Assembly: GCA_030618505.1 (NCBI GenBank)
Contig: JAUXDF010000011.1
Span: 1-19,969 of the forward strand
Direction: 5' to 3'
DNA length: 19,969 nucleotides
DNA from: Spongiibacteraceae bacterium
GTDB lineage: Bacteria; Pseudomonadota; Gammaproteobacteria; Pseudomonadales; PIVM01
A program made the translations under genes and the position numbers. The notes below the pieces were generated by a model that saw only the letters and a list, made by a program, of their open reading frames with translations, had not been told where the DNA came from and searched no databases. Numbering within the stretch: the stretch's first letter is position 1; each line of letters opens with the position of its first letter. Positions 1-7,601 of the stretch are shown piece by piece.

Positions 1-125
1 AAGAGATCCTGGCCAACGCAAATCTTGCGACTTAAAGGCCTTGAAAAGGCCTAGGAGCTAGATTTGCGTTGGCCAGGATCGGACTTAATTTTCGAAAACT
101 TCCGGTTTCTGGTTAGGCACTAGCT
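1..125 (+). repeat. Palindromic repeat element, copy 1 (left end outside window)
   Basis: The element contains perfect 20-bp inverted arms at 5-24 and 61-80 (GATCCTGGCCAACGCAAATC and its complement). The loop holds two AGGCCT palindromes at 36-41 and 47-52. A right flank (81-125) ends in GGCACTAGCT. The same sequence family recurs in inverse orientation at 6498-6638. By comparison with that complete copy, about 30 bp of the short left arm lies upstream of base 1. An 11-bp insertion around 41-51, duplicating the AAGGCC motif, is specific to this copy. The right end overlaps the stop codon of the minus-strand gene ending at 124. It resembles a MITE/REP-like non-coding element; no transposase is seen. 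Its role as terminator or mRNA 3' structure is inferred. Confidence 0.8.
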
Positions 126-2277
126 AACCCTTCTTTAATTCCGCTACCAACAGCGCCCGCTCAATTTTATCCCCTATCGACGGCGCACAATCAAATCCCA
201 TTCTAGCCAGCAGTGGCTCATGCTCACTATCGGGAGAACCATTTACCAGCGCATTTATTAACAATTTCAGCTTTCCTTTGCCACTGGCCGTCTTCACTTT
301 TAAAGCTTTTAAGCTGCGCCCCAATACCAGTTCTTCATCGGTTAAATCAGTCCCGAAGGGAAAACGTGGAAACTCCTCTCCATGCTGATAACGATCAAAA
401 ATCTGCTCAGACACATGAGGAAAATTATTACAATAAATTGCCGGTATCTGGTAATCACGGGCAAGCTTACCCGCCTCCTTGGCCTGCTGCATCAACTGGG
501 GCTGAAATCTTGAATCGGAAATATTCAGCATCGCTTTAATCACATCCGCATCACACTTGGCACGCACATCAGCCACACCGTACTCAGTGACATAGATATC
601 ACGTAAATGTCGCGGGATGGTGGTATGGCCATAACTCCAAATGATATTTGACGACACCTCGCCGTGTTTGGTTCGCGTTGCCTTAAGCATCAAAATGGAG
701 CGCGCACCCGCCAGCTCATGGGCCTGTGCAACAAAGTTGTACTGACCGCCAACTCCGCTGATCACCTGGCCATTATCCAAAGCATCCGAGGTTGCCGCCC
801 CTAGCAGGTTGACAGTAAAAACAGTATTCACAAAACGAGCACGTTGGCGCTGAACTCGTTTTAAGGCCTCATCACCATAGAGCTGATTAACGTAAGAGAT
901 ATTGGTCATATTGATGGACTGCCGCTCCTCCTCGCTAAGCTCTCTCAAGCCTTGATAAAACGATTCCGGACCAAGAAAGAAACCACCGTGCATCACCCTG
1001 CCGCCGCGCAGACAATCACCTAAAGCACACTGTTCCAGTAATTTTCGCGAAGACTCATTAGCGATATCTGCCTCGCAGTGCATGCTCTCCGACACTCGCA
1101 GCATGTCATCTTTATAAGCCACGCTATCTTTGAAAATACCAAAGCGCTGTAAGAGTTCAAACTCACCGACTTGCAAGCGCGAGGAAATAACCCCGGCTTC
1201 TACCAAAACATCAAGCATCGCCAAAGACACCTGTTCGGTAATTTTCTTCTCATTCAGCAATCGTTGAATAGCCTCGTGTTCATAAACCCTGCGCTTTAAA
1301 ATCCCCACCTTCATCAAGTAATAGAAGCCGTCAACGAACATCTCACTATTGCCGTATAAACCTTCCTCAAAAACAGCCATGCCACCGAGGGCCTTGATGG
1401 TTTCGCCGTACTTTTCGCTGACGCGCAAGTCATTCATCAGCTCCCGGTAATGTTCGTTATAAAGATGGCGAAATTCGCTGGCGTAAACAATCGCATCACC
1501 CAAGGAGCCAATGCCAATTTGCAGCGTGCCGCCATCGGCAATCAGGCTGCTGACATGAAGTCCTATCAAGTAATCAGTGGTGGTAATCGGCATATTAGGC
1601 GGGGCAAACAGCGTGGTATTGTAGGCTGGATTTTCAATCAGCAGATCAAACAATGACTCATCAATCTGTGCATCATTGACCATAAATGGCAACTGCTCAT
1701 GTATCTGGCCCACCACCAGCGGCCGTGGGCCACCTTGTATTTCGATCTGGCGCATCATATCCAGCGATACTTCGGGGTTACAGCTTAAGCTGTATTGTGT
1801 CTCGCCATCACACTCTCGCCGCGCGATCAGTTGCGCCAGAACGTTAATACCACAGGAAACGAGGTCTCTCGGCGCATGGGTATAATTTGTAGATATATAA
1901 TGTTGCTGAGCATAGTCATTACCGATAAATGACCCTGATTTATAAAAAAACTCATAGATATCCACGTTAGCCGGTAGACAATTGTTACGGCGATCAAGGG
2001 CATACTGAAAGTCATCATAATCACCAAAAATTCGGTCGTATAACGGCCCGGCAAAACGTGTCTCCATACCCTTGGCGGGTATCGGACGCTCAAGTGTTAA
2101 GGCCGTATAAATCGTCAGTTTAAGCGAAGCATCCTCTTTGACCCGTCGATACAGTGCATTAACAAACTGGTTGGGCTTCCCCAGGCCCAGGGGAATACCC
2201 AGCACAATATGTGCACCAACACGTTCGATAACCTGCTCGACAGCTTCTTCGACCAGCTTACAGTGATAAGTCCCCAT
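124..2277 (-). CDS. Acetyl-CoA hydrolase/CoA-transferase family protein (717 aa)
   Basis: This is a class I CoA-transferase-like enzyme of the acetyl-CoA hydrolase / 4-hydroxybutyrate CoA-transferase group, expected to be cytoplasmic and to move CoA between acyl groups or hydrolyse acyl-CoA. Visible motifs are QIGIGSLGDAI at about 253-263, GNSEMFVDG at about 309-317, where E312 matches the catalytic glutamate position of the family, SGVGGQYNF at 507-515 and TEYGVADVR at 564-572. At 717 aa it is much longer than the usual 430-500 aa transferases. The extra length is an N-terminal extension and an insert at about 320-480. The ATG start has GGAG about 10 nt upstream. The TAG stop is partly made by repeat copy 1. 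An FNR/Anr-type box lies about 160 bp upstream, suggesting oxygen-responsive control. The substrate cannot be assigned. Confidence 0.88.
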   Translation of the reverse strand: MGTYHCKLVEEAVEQVIERVGAHIVLGIPLGLGKPNQFVNALYRRVKEDASLKLTIYTALTLERPIPAKGMETRFAGPLYDRIFGDYDDFQYALDRRNNCLPANVDIYEFFYKSGSFIGNDYAQQHYISTNYTHAPRDLVSCGINVLAQLIARRECDGETQYSLSCNPEVSLDMMRQIEIQGGPRPLVVGQIHEQLPFMVNDAQIDESLFDLLIENPAYNTTLFAPPNMPITTTDYLIGLHVSSLIADGGTLQIGIGSLGDAIVYASEFRHLYNEHYRELMNDLRVSEKYGETIKALGGMAVFEEGLYGNSEMFVDGFYYLMKVGILKRRVYEHEAIQRLLNEKKITEQVSLAMLDVLVEAGVISSRLQVGEFELLQRFGIFKDSVAYKDDMLRVSESMHCEADIANESSRKLLEQCALGDCLRGGRVMHGGFFLGPESFYQGLRELSEEERQSINMTNISYVNQLYGDEALKRVQRQRARFVNTVFTVNLLGAATSDALDNGQVISGVGGQYNFVAQAHELAGARSILMLKATRTKHGEVSSNIIWSYGHTTIPRHLRDIYVTEYGVADVRAKCDADVIKAMLNISDSRFQPQLMQQAKEAGKLARDYQIPAIYCNNFPHVSEQIFDRYQHGEEFPRFPFGTDLTDEELVLGRSLKALKVKTASGKGKLKLLINALVNGSPDSEHEPLLARMGFDCAPSIGDKIERALLVAELKKG

Positions 2278-2429
2278 GACCTTTGTCTCCGCCTGATGGT
2301 GTTATTTAACACTTTTTAGATTTCCCTACTACCCTGTCTCCCTGCCCTCTATATTACAGGCAAAAAGCATTTGAGCACTATCAAAGTAGTGAGACCAATT
2401 AAGGGAGTCTTAACGATTTGCAGTCACCT

Positions 2430-2443
2430 TTGATGTTTATCAA
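2430..2443. promoter_or_regulatory. FNR/Anr-type binding site
   Basis: TTGATGTTTATCAA is an exact match to the TTGAT-N4-ATCAA consensus of FNR/Anr-family regulators. It sits in the divergent intergenic region between the CoA-transferase gene (start 2277, minus) and the coiled-coil gene (start 2532, plus). The centre is about 95 bp from the plus start and 160 bp from the minus start, so either or both could be regulated. No strong -10 hexamer at the ideal distance is obvious on either side. A weak TACTTT at 2388-2383 on the minus strand would place the site near -60. Confidence 0.65.
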
Positions 2444-2531
2444 AATCACGTAATGAATTTGATGCAAAAGATTGCAATCAGCTTCAAAGGCCCCACACTG
2501 AATATACCACTTTTTTCTAATGGAGATGTCG

Positions 2532-2795
2532 ATGAGCACCATCAAGCAGGAATATAATGAGCTGGTAAAAAATCTGGAGACTCAACGGGATGAGATCAAT
2601 GTGCAAATGCACCTTGCCAAGGCGGAACTGCGTGATGAGTGGCAGGGTATTGAAAAAAAATGGCAGCACTTTAAAGCAAAAAGTGACCGAGTTCTAAAAC
2701 AGGCCGACTCCAGTGCCGAGGAAATTGGTGAGACTCTGCATGAGCTTGGCCAAGAATTAAAACAGGGCTATAAGCGCATTAAGGACTTGCTCTAG
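2532..2795 (+). CDS. Small coiled-coil protein
   Basis: The 87-residue product is highly charged, almost entirely helical in character, with no signal peptide or membrane segment. Its Glu/Lys/Gln/Leu pattern is that of an amphipathic coiled coil, ending in YKRIKDLL. It resembles small stress-associated coiled-coil proteins of gammaproteobacteria in composition, but I do not recognise a named family. ATG at 2532 is chosen because GGAG at 2522-2525 lies 6 nt upstream. In-frame ATGs at 2520 and 2526 would give 91 or 89 aa but have poor ribosome-binding context. It is divergent from the CoA-transferase gene and shares the intergenic region with the FNR-type box, so anaerobic or stress expression is plausible. 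Function unknown. Confidence 0.7.
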   Translation: MSTIKQEYNELVKNLETQRDEINVQMHLAKAELRDEWQGIEKKWQHFKAKSDRVLKQADSSAEEIGETLHELGQELKQGYKRIKDLL

Positions 2796-3369
2796 GAAAA
2801 CTCTGAACAAGCCATGATCGCGATCTTATCATCCAATAGAGACTACTTATTTGTTGAAAATCTTACGAAGATCCCACAAATTAGTTACGGTCTTTGCCTT
2901 GAGATCGACCCTTTTGAATAACAATCTCATCAACCAGACTTATTCAGAGACGCACTAGCCTACGGTATTCTCGTCCGTCGAAATTCAGCCCTGTGCATGT
3001 CTTGTGCAGGACTGACTATTCATGCATTTACCACTCCTTATGCAAATTGACTATATGCGACGATCTTTTAATTAATTTATCTCATATTCCGCCAATATCG
3101 GCGTCCCTCCCCCTGATTCTGGTCTATAGTGTTTAGATAGAACAACTTATGTAAACATAAGACTAGGCTGCGCTCGACCAAAATGTCTATTAGCGCAGAA
3201 AGGAGCCTGCAGGTTCGCGCAAAAACTGCCGATCTCCTATTTATTTATGTCAGGGGTTAAAAATAGAGCATTTGAATAAAATAAACTTAAGCACTTTTTC
3301 GAGAAATATGCCTGAGACGAATCATCGTTTATTCCTGGCCTGCCTTTTAACTATCGAGTAGCGAGAAAC
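2796..3369. other. 574-bp non-coding region upstream of the yfiR-like gene
   Basis: I see no convincing coding sequence here. There is no clear terminator after the coiled-coil gene. A TTGACT at 3047-3052 followed by an AT-rich stretch is a weak promoter candidate, and TATAGT at 3125-3130 could be a -10. A 6-bp inverted repeat, CTTATG-N4-CATAAG, lies at 3146-3161, followed by the structured segment described separately. The length suggests a long 5' leader or a regulatory region for the c-di-GMP operon. Confidence 0.5.
3168..3238 (+). promoter_or_regulatory. Candidate structured leader RNA
   Basis: Two adjacent stem-loops can be drawn. The first has perfect 7-bp arms CTGCGCT (3168-3174) and AGCGCAG (3192-3198) with a 17-nt loop. 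The second has AGGAG (3201-3205) pairing with CTCCT (3234-3238), enclosing GCAGGTT (3209-3215) pairing with AACTGC (3224-3229) with one bulge. The structure ends about 130 nt before the yfiR-like start. It does not match the c-di-GMP-I riboswitch consensus I know. Function is inferred from structure and position only. Confidence 0.3.
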
Positions 3370-3990
3370 ATGACGTATCGGCCGCACTCATTATTTGCTA
3401 ACGCCCTATATCCGGCGTGGTGCTCGCTGTCGTCCGTTATAAACCTCGCCGCCTACGCGCTACTTAGCCTGTTCATCGCAACCAGTAGCATGAGCACTAG
3501 CGCTGACAACACTTCGAAAAATAGCGAACAAATAAGCCGCGAGCAAAAAATAAAGGCTGCTTACCTCTACCATCTGACCAAATTTATTGACTGGCCCCAA
3601 CAACATTCCAACAAACTCAGTGATTCCATTAATGTTTGCGTAGTTGGCGAAAGTCAATTCACAGACTTTCTGCAGCAACTGGAATCGAAAAAAGCTAAGG
3701 GCCGCCCCATAGATGTCATACCCATCAAGTCGCCCGAGAAAAACACCTATCAGTGTCATATCGTTTTTTACCAAGAAAGCGACATAGATAAACGAAATCA
3801 ATTATTGGATTTTGTAAACCACGGAACATTGACCGTAGGCGAACAGAATTCGTTTACCGACGAAGGTGGAATGGTCAGCATGGTGATCATCGAAAACCAT
3901 ATTAGCCTGATGATTAATTACACGCTGACCAAACAGGCCGGCATCCTGGTAAGCGCCAACCTCCTCGAGGTGGCAACTATTGTCGAATAG
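3370..3990 (+). CDS. YfiR-like periplasmic protein (DUF4154)
   Basis: In Pseudomonas, YfiR is a periplasmic repressor that acts on the CHASE8 sensor domain of the diguanylate cyclase YfiN/TpbB. Family features here are KAAYLYHLTKFIDWP at 62-76, INVCVVGES at 87-95, CHIVFYQES at 129-137, LTVGEQNSFTDEGGMV at about 154-169 and a C-terminal SANLLEVATIV segment. Cys90 and Cys129 sit where the family has a conserved disulfide pair. A hydrophobic segment at about 22-38 is the likely signal anchor or signal peptide, preceded by a rather long N-terminus. Length (206 aa) is normal. The stop is 18 bp before the next gene, so both are almost certainly one operon. No yfiB-like OmpA lipoprotein gene is present next to it. 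Confidence 0.85.
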   Translation: MTYRPHSLFANALYPAWCSLSSVINLAAYALLSLFIATSSMSTSADNTSKNSEQISREQKIKAAYLYHLTKFIDWPQQHSNKLSDSINVCVVGESQFTDFLQQLESKKAKGRPIDVIPIKSPEKNTYQCHIVFYQESDIDKRNQLLDFVNHGTLTVGEQNSFTDEGGMVSMVIIENHISLMINYTLTKQAGILVSANLLEVATIVE

Positions 3991-4008
3991 CAAATTGAAT
4001 AGTAAGAG

Positions 4009-6468
4009 TTGAATAAAATTGTGAAGTTTAGAAATTTTCCAATCGCCAACAAATTAATCTTGGTATGCATGCTGACAAGTATCAGCAGCCTTGTGCTTGC
4101 CAGCATTATTTGGCTTAGCTACGACCAATACAGCACGAAAAAATTTCTAAACGAGGAAATCAAGGTACTTGCAAATGTCATCGCCAATCGCAGCCATGCT
4201 GCCATATTGTTCGGTGATGTAGAACTGGCTCGCACTAACCTGCAATCTTTACAGGCCAGAAAGACAATTAATACCGCCTGTATCTATCGTTCCACCAGCA
4301 ACACCAGCCAAAATGAAAGCAACACTTTATTCGCCGAATATCATACCAGCAACAGTGATATCGGCTGCCCACAAAGCTCACACCTGCAACAACTTATCGA
4401 TAACGACTACGTTTTACATAAAAAAAATCATATAGACCTGCTCGAAACCATTAACCTTGAAGGCAAAAAAATCGGTTTTCTGTTAATCAGATCATCCCTT
4501 GATGAAATGAACACCCGCCTGCGCAACAAAACCCTGGTGCTCTTTGGTGTTATCTTTATCGCTGCCAGCCTTGCCCTGTGGATGGCATCCATGCTGGAAA
4601 AACTCATTTCGACCCCCTTGCTCGCCTTGGGTCGAACCGCGCAAACAGTCGCAGAAAATGATGATTACTCCATACGCGCCAACAAACATGGCAAGGATGA
4701 AATAGGACAGGTCGTTGATTCGTTCAACCACATGCTCACCAAAATTGAACAGGAAGATACTAAGCTAAGAGAGAGTGAAGAAAAATTCCGCCTATTCAGC
4801 GCCTCTTCTTCCGTTGGTATCTTTCAGACCGATAGCAAGGGTGCCTGCATTTACGCCAACGAGCGCTTAAGTGAGATAACCGGACTGCCGCATCAGCAGC
4901 TAATTTCACAAGGCTGGTTAAGTGCAGTCCACGAAGATGATTTTGAAAGAATCGATCAGTCCTGGCAACGCAGTCTCATCCATGGAGAAAGCCTTCGCAT
5001 CAGAGTGCGCCTAAGCGGTGATAGCGATGAAGTAAGCTGGATTACCGGCCATATCGACCCACTCAATAATAGCAAAGGCGAAGCCATCGGATTCCTGGGC
5101 ACCGTATCAGATATCACTGATCTTAAAAATGCCCAGCTCCAACTCGAGCACCTGGCCTTCTACGACGTACTCACCGGCCTGGCCAACAGACGCCTGTTCC
5201 GCGATCGACTGGAAACCATACTGACTAGTAGCGCTCGCTTAAAAACAACAGTTGCCTTGTTATTTATTGATATTGATCATTTTAAAAATACCAACGACAC
5301 CCTCGGCCATGATACCGGTGACACTCTGCTGCGTATTCTTGCCGATCGCTTACAGCACTGTGTCAGGGCATCGGATACCGTTGCCAGAATGGGCGGTGAT
5401 GAATTCACCACGGTGTTGGTTGATGTCAAAAACTCCTACGCGGTAAGTAAAATTGCCGAGTATATTCTTGAGGAAATCGGCAAACCGATCCACCTCAATA
5501 ATCAAGAAATTAATGTAACCGCCAGTATAGGCATCGTGCTCTCCCCCGACAATGGTGACTCAGCAGAAACGCTTATCAAACATGCAGACCTTGCCCTCTA
5601 CAGAGCAAAAGATGAGGGTAGAAACAACTACCAGTTCTTCATTGAGGACATGAATTCCCACCTGGTAGAACATTTGGCATTTATTAAGGATTTCAAAGAA
5701 GCCTTAACCAAGGATGAATTTACTTTACACTATCAGCCACAATTTCAACTAAGCGATCATAAAATAATCGGCTTTGAGGCACTTGTTCGCTGGATCAGTC
5801 CCAAACGTGGTTTTGTCAGCCCAGTTGATTTTATCCCCATTGCCGAAGAAACAGGGCTGATTATTCAGCTGGGGGACTGGATATTAAAAGAAGCCTGCAC
5901 GCAAATGAAATCTTTGATTGATGACAAGATAGTCACGCCAGATACTGTCATTGCCGTTAACATGTCCACGAAACAACTCATTCAGGAAGATTTAATCGAA
6001 GCTATTCAACACACCCTGCTGTCAACCGGGCTTTCCCCATCACAGCTGGAACTGGAGATCACCGAAAGCATGCTAATGGAGAATATGGACAGAGGCATCA
6101 AAAACCTCAATGCCCTTAATGAGTTGGGCATTTCATTATCCATAGACGACTTTGGCACCGGATACTCCTCACTTGGTTACCTGAAGACACTACCCGTGCA
6201 CATCGTTAAGGTTGACCGCTCCTTCGTCAAGGATATTCCCGATGACAAGGATGATATGGCAATCACCGCTGCGGTTGTCGCCATGGCTCACAAACTCAAC
6301 TACAAAGTGGTCGCCGAGGGCATTGAAATCGAAGAACAGTTGCAGTTTTTACGGGACTGTAACTGCGATTATGGTCAGGGTTATATGTTTAGCCGACCGC
6401 TGCCACCTGATGAGCTTCGGGAATTTTGTCTTGAGCAAACAGAAATACAAAATCAGTCAGCCTCCTAA
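4009..6468 (+). CDS. CHASE8-HAMP-PAS-GGDEF-EAL c-di-GMP synthase/phosphodiesterase
   Basis: This inner-membrane protein combines a periplasmic sensor with both c-di-GMP synthesis and hydrolysis domains. Order: TM1 about 15-37, CHASE8-like domain about 45-135, TM2 about 175-195, HAMP about 196-250, PAS about 258-370, GGDEF about 380-545, EAL about 560-805. GGDEF is intact at 462-466, with an RASD inhibitory-site motif at 453-456. The EAL domain keeps E590, N651, E683/E686, D713/D714, K734 and E770, so both activities look possible. The listed start is TTG; GTG at 4021 (codon 5) is better spaced from AAGAG at 4004-4008 and may be the true start. The CHASE8 domain matches the YfiN/TpbB type, and the yfiR-like gene lies directly upstream, so periplasmic repression is likely. 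Canonical YfiN lacks PAS and EAL. Confidence 0.92.
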   Translation: MNKIVKFRNFPIANKLILVCMLTSISSLVLASIIWLSYDQYSTKKFLNEEIKVLANVIANRSHAAILFGDVELARTNLQSLQARKTINTACIYRSTSNTSQNESNTLFAEYHTSNSDIGCPQSSHLQQLIDNDYVLHKKNHIDLLETINLEGKKIGFLLIRSSLDEMNTRLRNKTLVLFGVIFIAASLALWMASMLEKLISTPLLALGRTAQTVAENDDYSIRANKHGKDEIGQVVDSFNHMLTKIEQEDTKLRESEEKFRLFSASSSVGIFQTDSKGACIYANERLSEITGLPHQQLISQGWLSAVHEDDFERIDQSWQRSLIHGESLRIRVRLSGDSDEVSWITGHIDPLNNSKGEAIGFLGTVSDITDLKNAQLQLEHLAFYDVLTGLANRRLFRDRLETILTSSARLKTTVALLFIDIDHFKNTNDTLGHDTGDTLLRILADRLQHCVRASDTVARMGGDEFTTVLVDVKNSYAVSKIAEYILEEIGKPIHLNNQEINVTASIGIVLSPDNGDSAETLIKHADLALYRAKDEGRNNYQFFIEDMNSHLVEHLAFIKDFKEALTKDEFTLHYQPQFQLSDHKIIGFEALVRWISPKRGFVSPVDFIPIAEETGLIIQLGDWILKEACTQMKSLIDDKIVTPDTVIAVNMSTKQLIQEDLIEAIQHTLLSTGLSPSQLELEITESMLMENMDRGIKNLNALNELGISLSIDDFGTGYSSLGYLKTLPVHIVKVDRSFVKDIPDDKDDMAITAAVVAMAHKLNYKVVAEGIEIEEQLQFLRDCNCDYGQGYMFSRPLPPDELREFCLEQTEIQNQSAS

Positions 6469-6497
6469 AGCTTGTCAGATAAACTTTCAGGGGGTCC

Positions 6498-6638
6498 AGC
6501 TAGTGCCCATCCATAAACTGGTAGCTTTCGAAAATTAAATCCGGTCATAGCCAACGCAAATCTAGCTCCTAGGCCTTTAAGTCGCAAGATAAGCATTGGC
6601 CATGACCTCTTTGTTTAATTTCTGGATGGGCACTAGCT
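6498..6638 (-). repeat. Palindromic repeat element, copy 2 (complete)
   Basis: This is a 141-bp imperfect palindrome. Terminal inverted repeats AGCTAGTGCCCATCCA at 6498-6513 and its complement at 6623-6638 are perfect over 16 bp. Inner arms at 6543-6557 and 6593-6607 pair except for two positions that are G-T on the minus strand. The left half carries about 17 extra bases around 6518-6534. The core at 6563-6590 matches copy 1 in reverse orientation apart from its 11-bp insertion. The element fills the space between the converging GGDEF-EAL and gspB genes and may act as a transcription barrier. No target-site duplication is evident, and no transposase is encoded. Confidence 0.85.
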
Positions 6639-7599
6639 AATTATTTATCCAGTCTCTCATTGAATCAAGTCGAAATGACTGTCCTTTGTAGCTAAGAACG
6701 ACGCCGTCCTCAATAATTTCCTCAACAATAATATCTGCCGCAATACGGTCCCCCGGATAACGGGTTGAACCGTTAAGAATAACAAAACCGGCACTCGCAT
6801 CAAAAGCATAGACATGTGCAGAGAACTCAATACTGGGGATCGCCGCTTGTAGCGATTCGGGCATTTCCGAGATATGAGGCACCCATTTTTTGGGTTCTAC
6901 AGGCGCCACACTTGCTTGCTCCATATTATTAAGAGCAACACTATTTTGAACGGCAGCATGCAAGGCCTGTTCTTGCTCAAGCTCCCGCTCGACTGCCCTT
7001 AGCTCTTCCATATATGCAGCAGCCTTTTCGGCCAACTGCTGTTGGCTAGGCTGATTGGCTATCGGCTTTTGATTCTGACTAGCCTGCACTGCACTTGGTA
7101 AAACTGAGGAAGATTGTTGAGCATTTATACCAGCCTGGTTTTGCGCGGAGGCAACTTCCTTTATGCCTCCAGTATCTTGTTGATAGAGCGCATTAATCGA
7201 ATCGGCCGAGCCTTGCCCTGACACAGGTTTTAATGCGAAGCGCGAAGGCTTAAGCGCAACACCTGATGTGTGTGATATATATTGCTGAGGGGCAGTATTC
7301 ACTTCAGCTTCAGCAACACTCACAGACTTCGATGTCACATCAGCCACAGCTCTTTCCACCGGTGATGCAGGCACAATGACAGGCTGAGACTGTTTATTTT
7401 CAGAGCGACTTGCAGAGAAAAAGAACAAGGCATACGACAACAATGCTACAACAACAATGCCGACAAAAACCCACAAGGCTATTTTCCCGTAGGCGGTTTC
7501 AGGCAAAGGAGCTGCATGACTTGCCTGAAGGTTCGGCGTATATTGCTGCTCTTTTCGCTCCTGCTCTGACTTATTAAGGGCATCCAAAATATACGACAT
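6637..7599 (-). CDS. gspB: General secretion pathway protein B
   Basis: GspB is an inner-membrane partner of the ATPase GspA; together they help insert and assemble the type II secretion secretin through the peptidoglycan layer. The product begins with the family signature MSYILDALNKSEQERK. A single membrane helix spans about 40-61, then a long Gln/Ala/Ser-rich periplasmic linker, then the T2SSB domain in the last 80 residues (from about WVPHISEMP to the end). The ATG at 7599 is chosen over an in-frame TTG at 7605 because it gives the canonical N-terminus and has AGGGG 6 nt upstream. It lies 2 nt after the gspA stop, so the two are translationally coupled. Its TAG stop takes its last two bases from the end of repeat copy 2. 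No other type II secretion gene is in the window. Confidence 0.92.
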   Translation of the reverse strand: MSYILDALNKSEQERKEQQYTPNLQASHAAPLPETAYGKIALWVFVGIVVVALLSYALFFFSASRSENKQSQPVIVPASPVERAVADVTSKSVSVAEAEVNTAPQQYISHTSGVALKPSRFALKPVSGQGSADSINALYQQDTGGIKEVASAQNQAGINAQQSSSVLPSAVQASQNQKPIANQPSQQQLAEKAAAYMEELRAVERELEQEQALHAAVQNSVALNNMEQASVAPVEPKKWVPHISEMPESLQAAIPSIEFSAHVYAFDASAGFVILNGSTRYPGDRIAADIIVEEIIEDGVVLSYKGQSFRLDSMRDWINN

Positions 7600-7601
7600 A
7601 A

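Noticed and set aside
1827..2312. Short ORFs in other frames within and near the start of the CoA-transferase gene
   Set aside because: They are shadows of the 717-aa frame, which carries intact family motifs.
3146..3238. c-di-GMP-I (GEMM) riboswitch upstream of the GGDEF-EAL operon
   Set aside because: The conserved GEMM core and tetraloop/receptor sequences are not present; only generic hairpins can be drawn.
1..6638. CRISPR array or attenuator made of the palindromic repeats
   Set aside because: Only two copies, 6.4 kb apart and inverted, with no spacers and no cas genes.
6498..6638. TA target-site duplication at the repeat copy 2
   Set aside because: The right end is followed by A and the left end is preceded by CC, so the flanks do not form a direct repeat.
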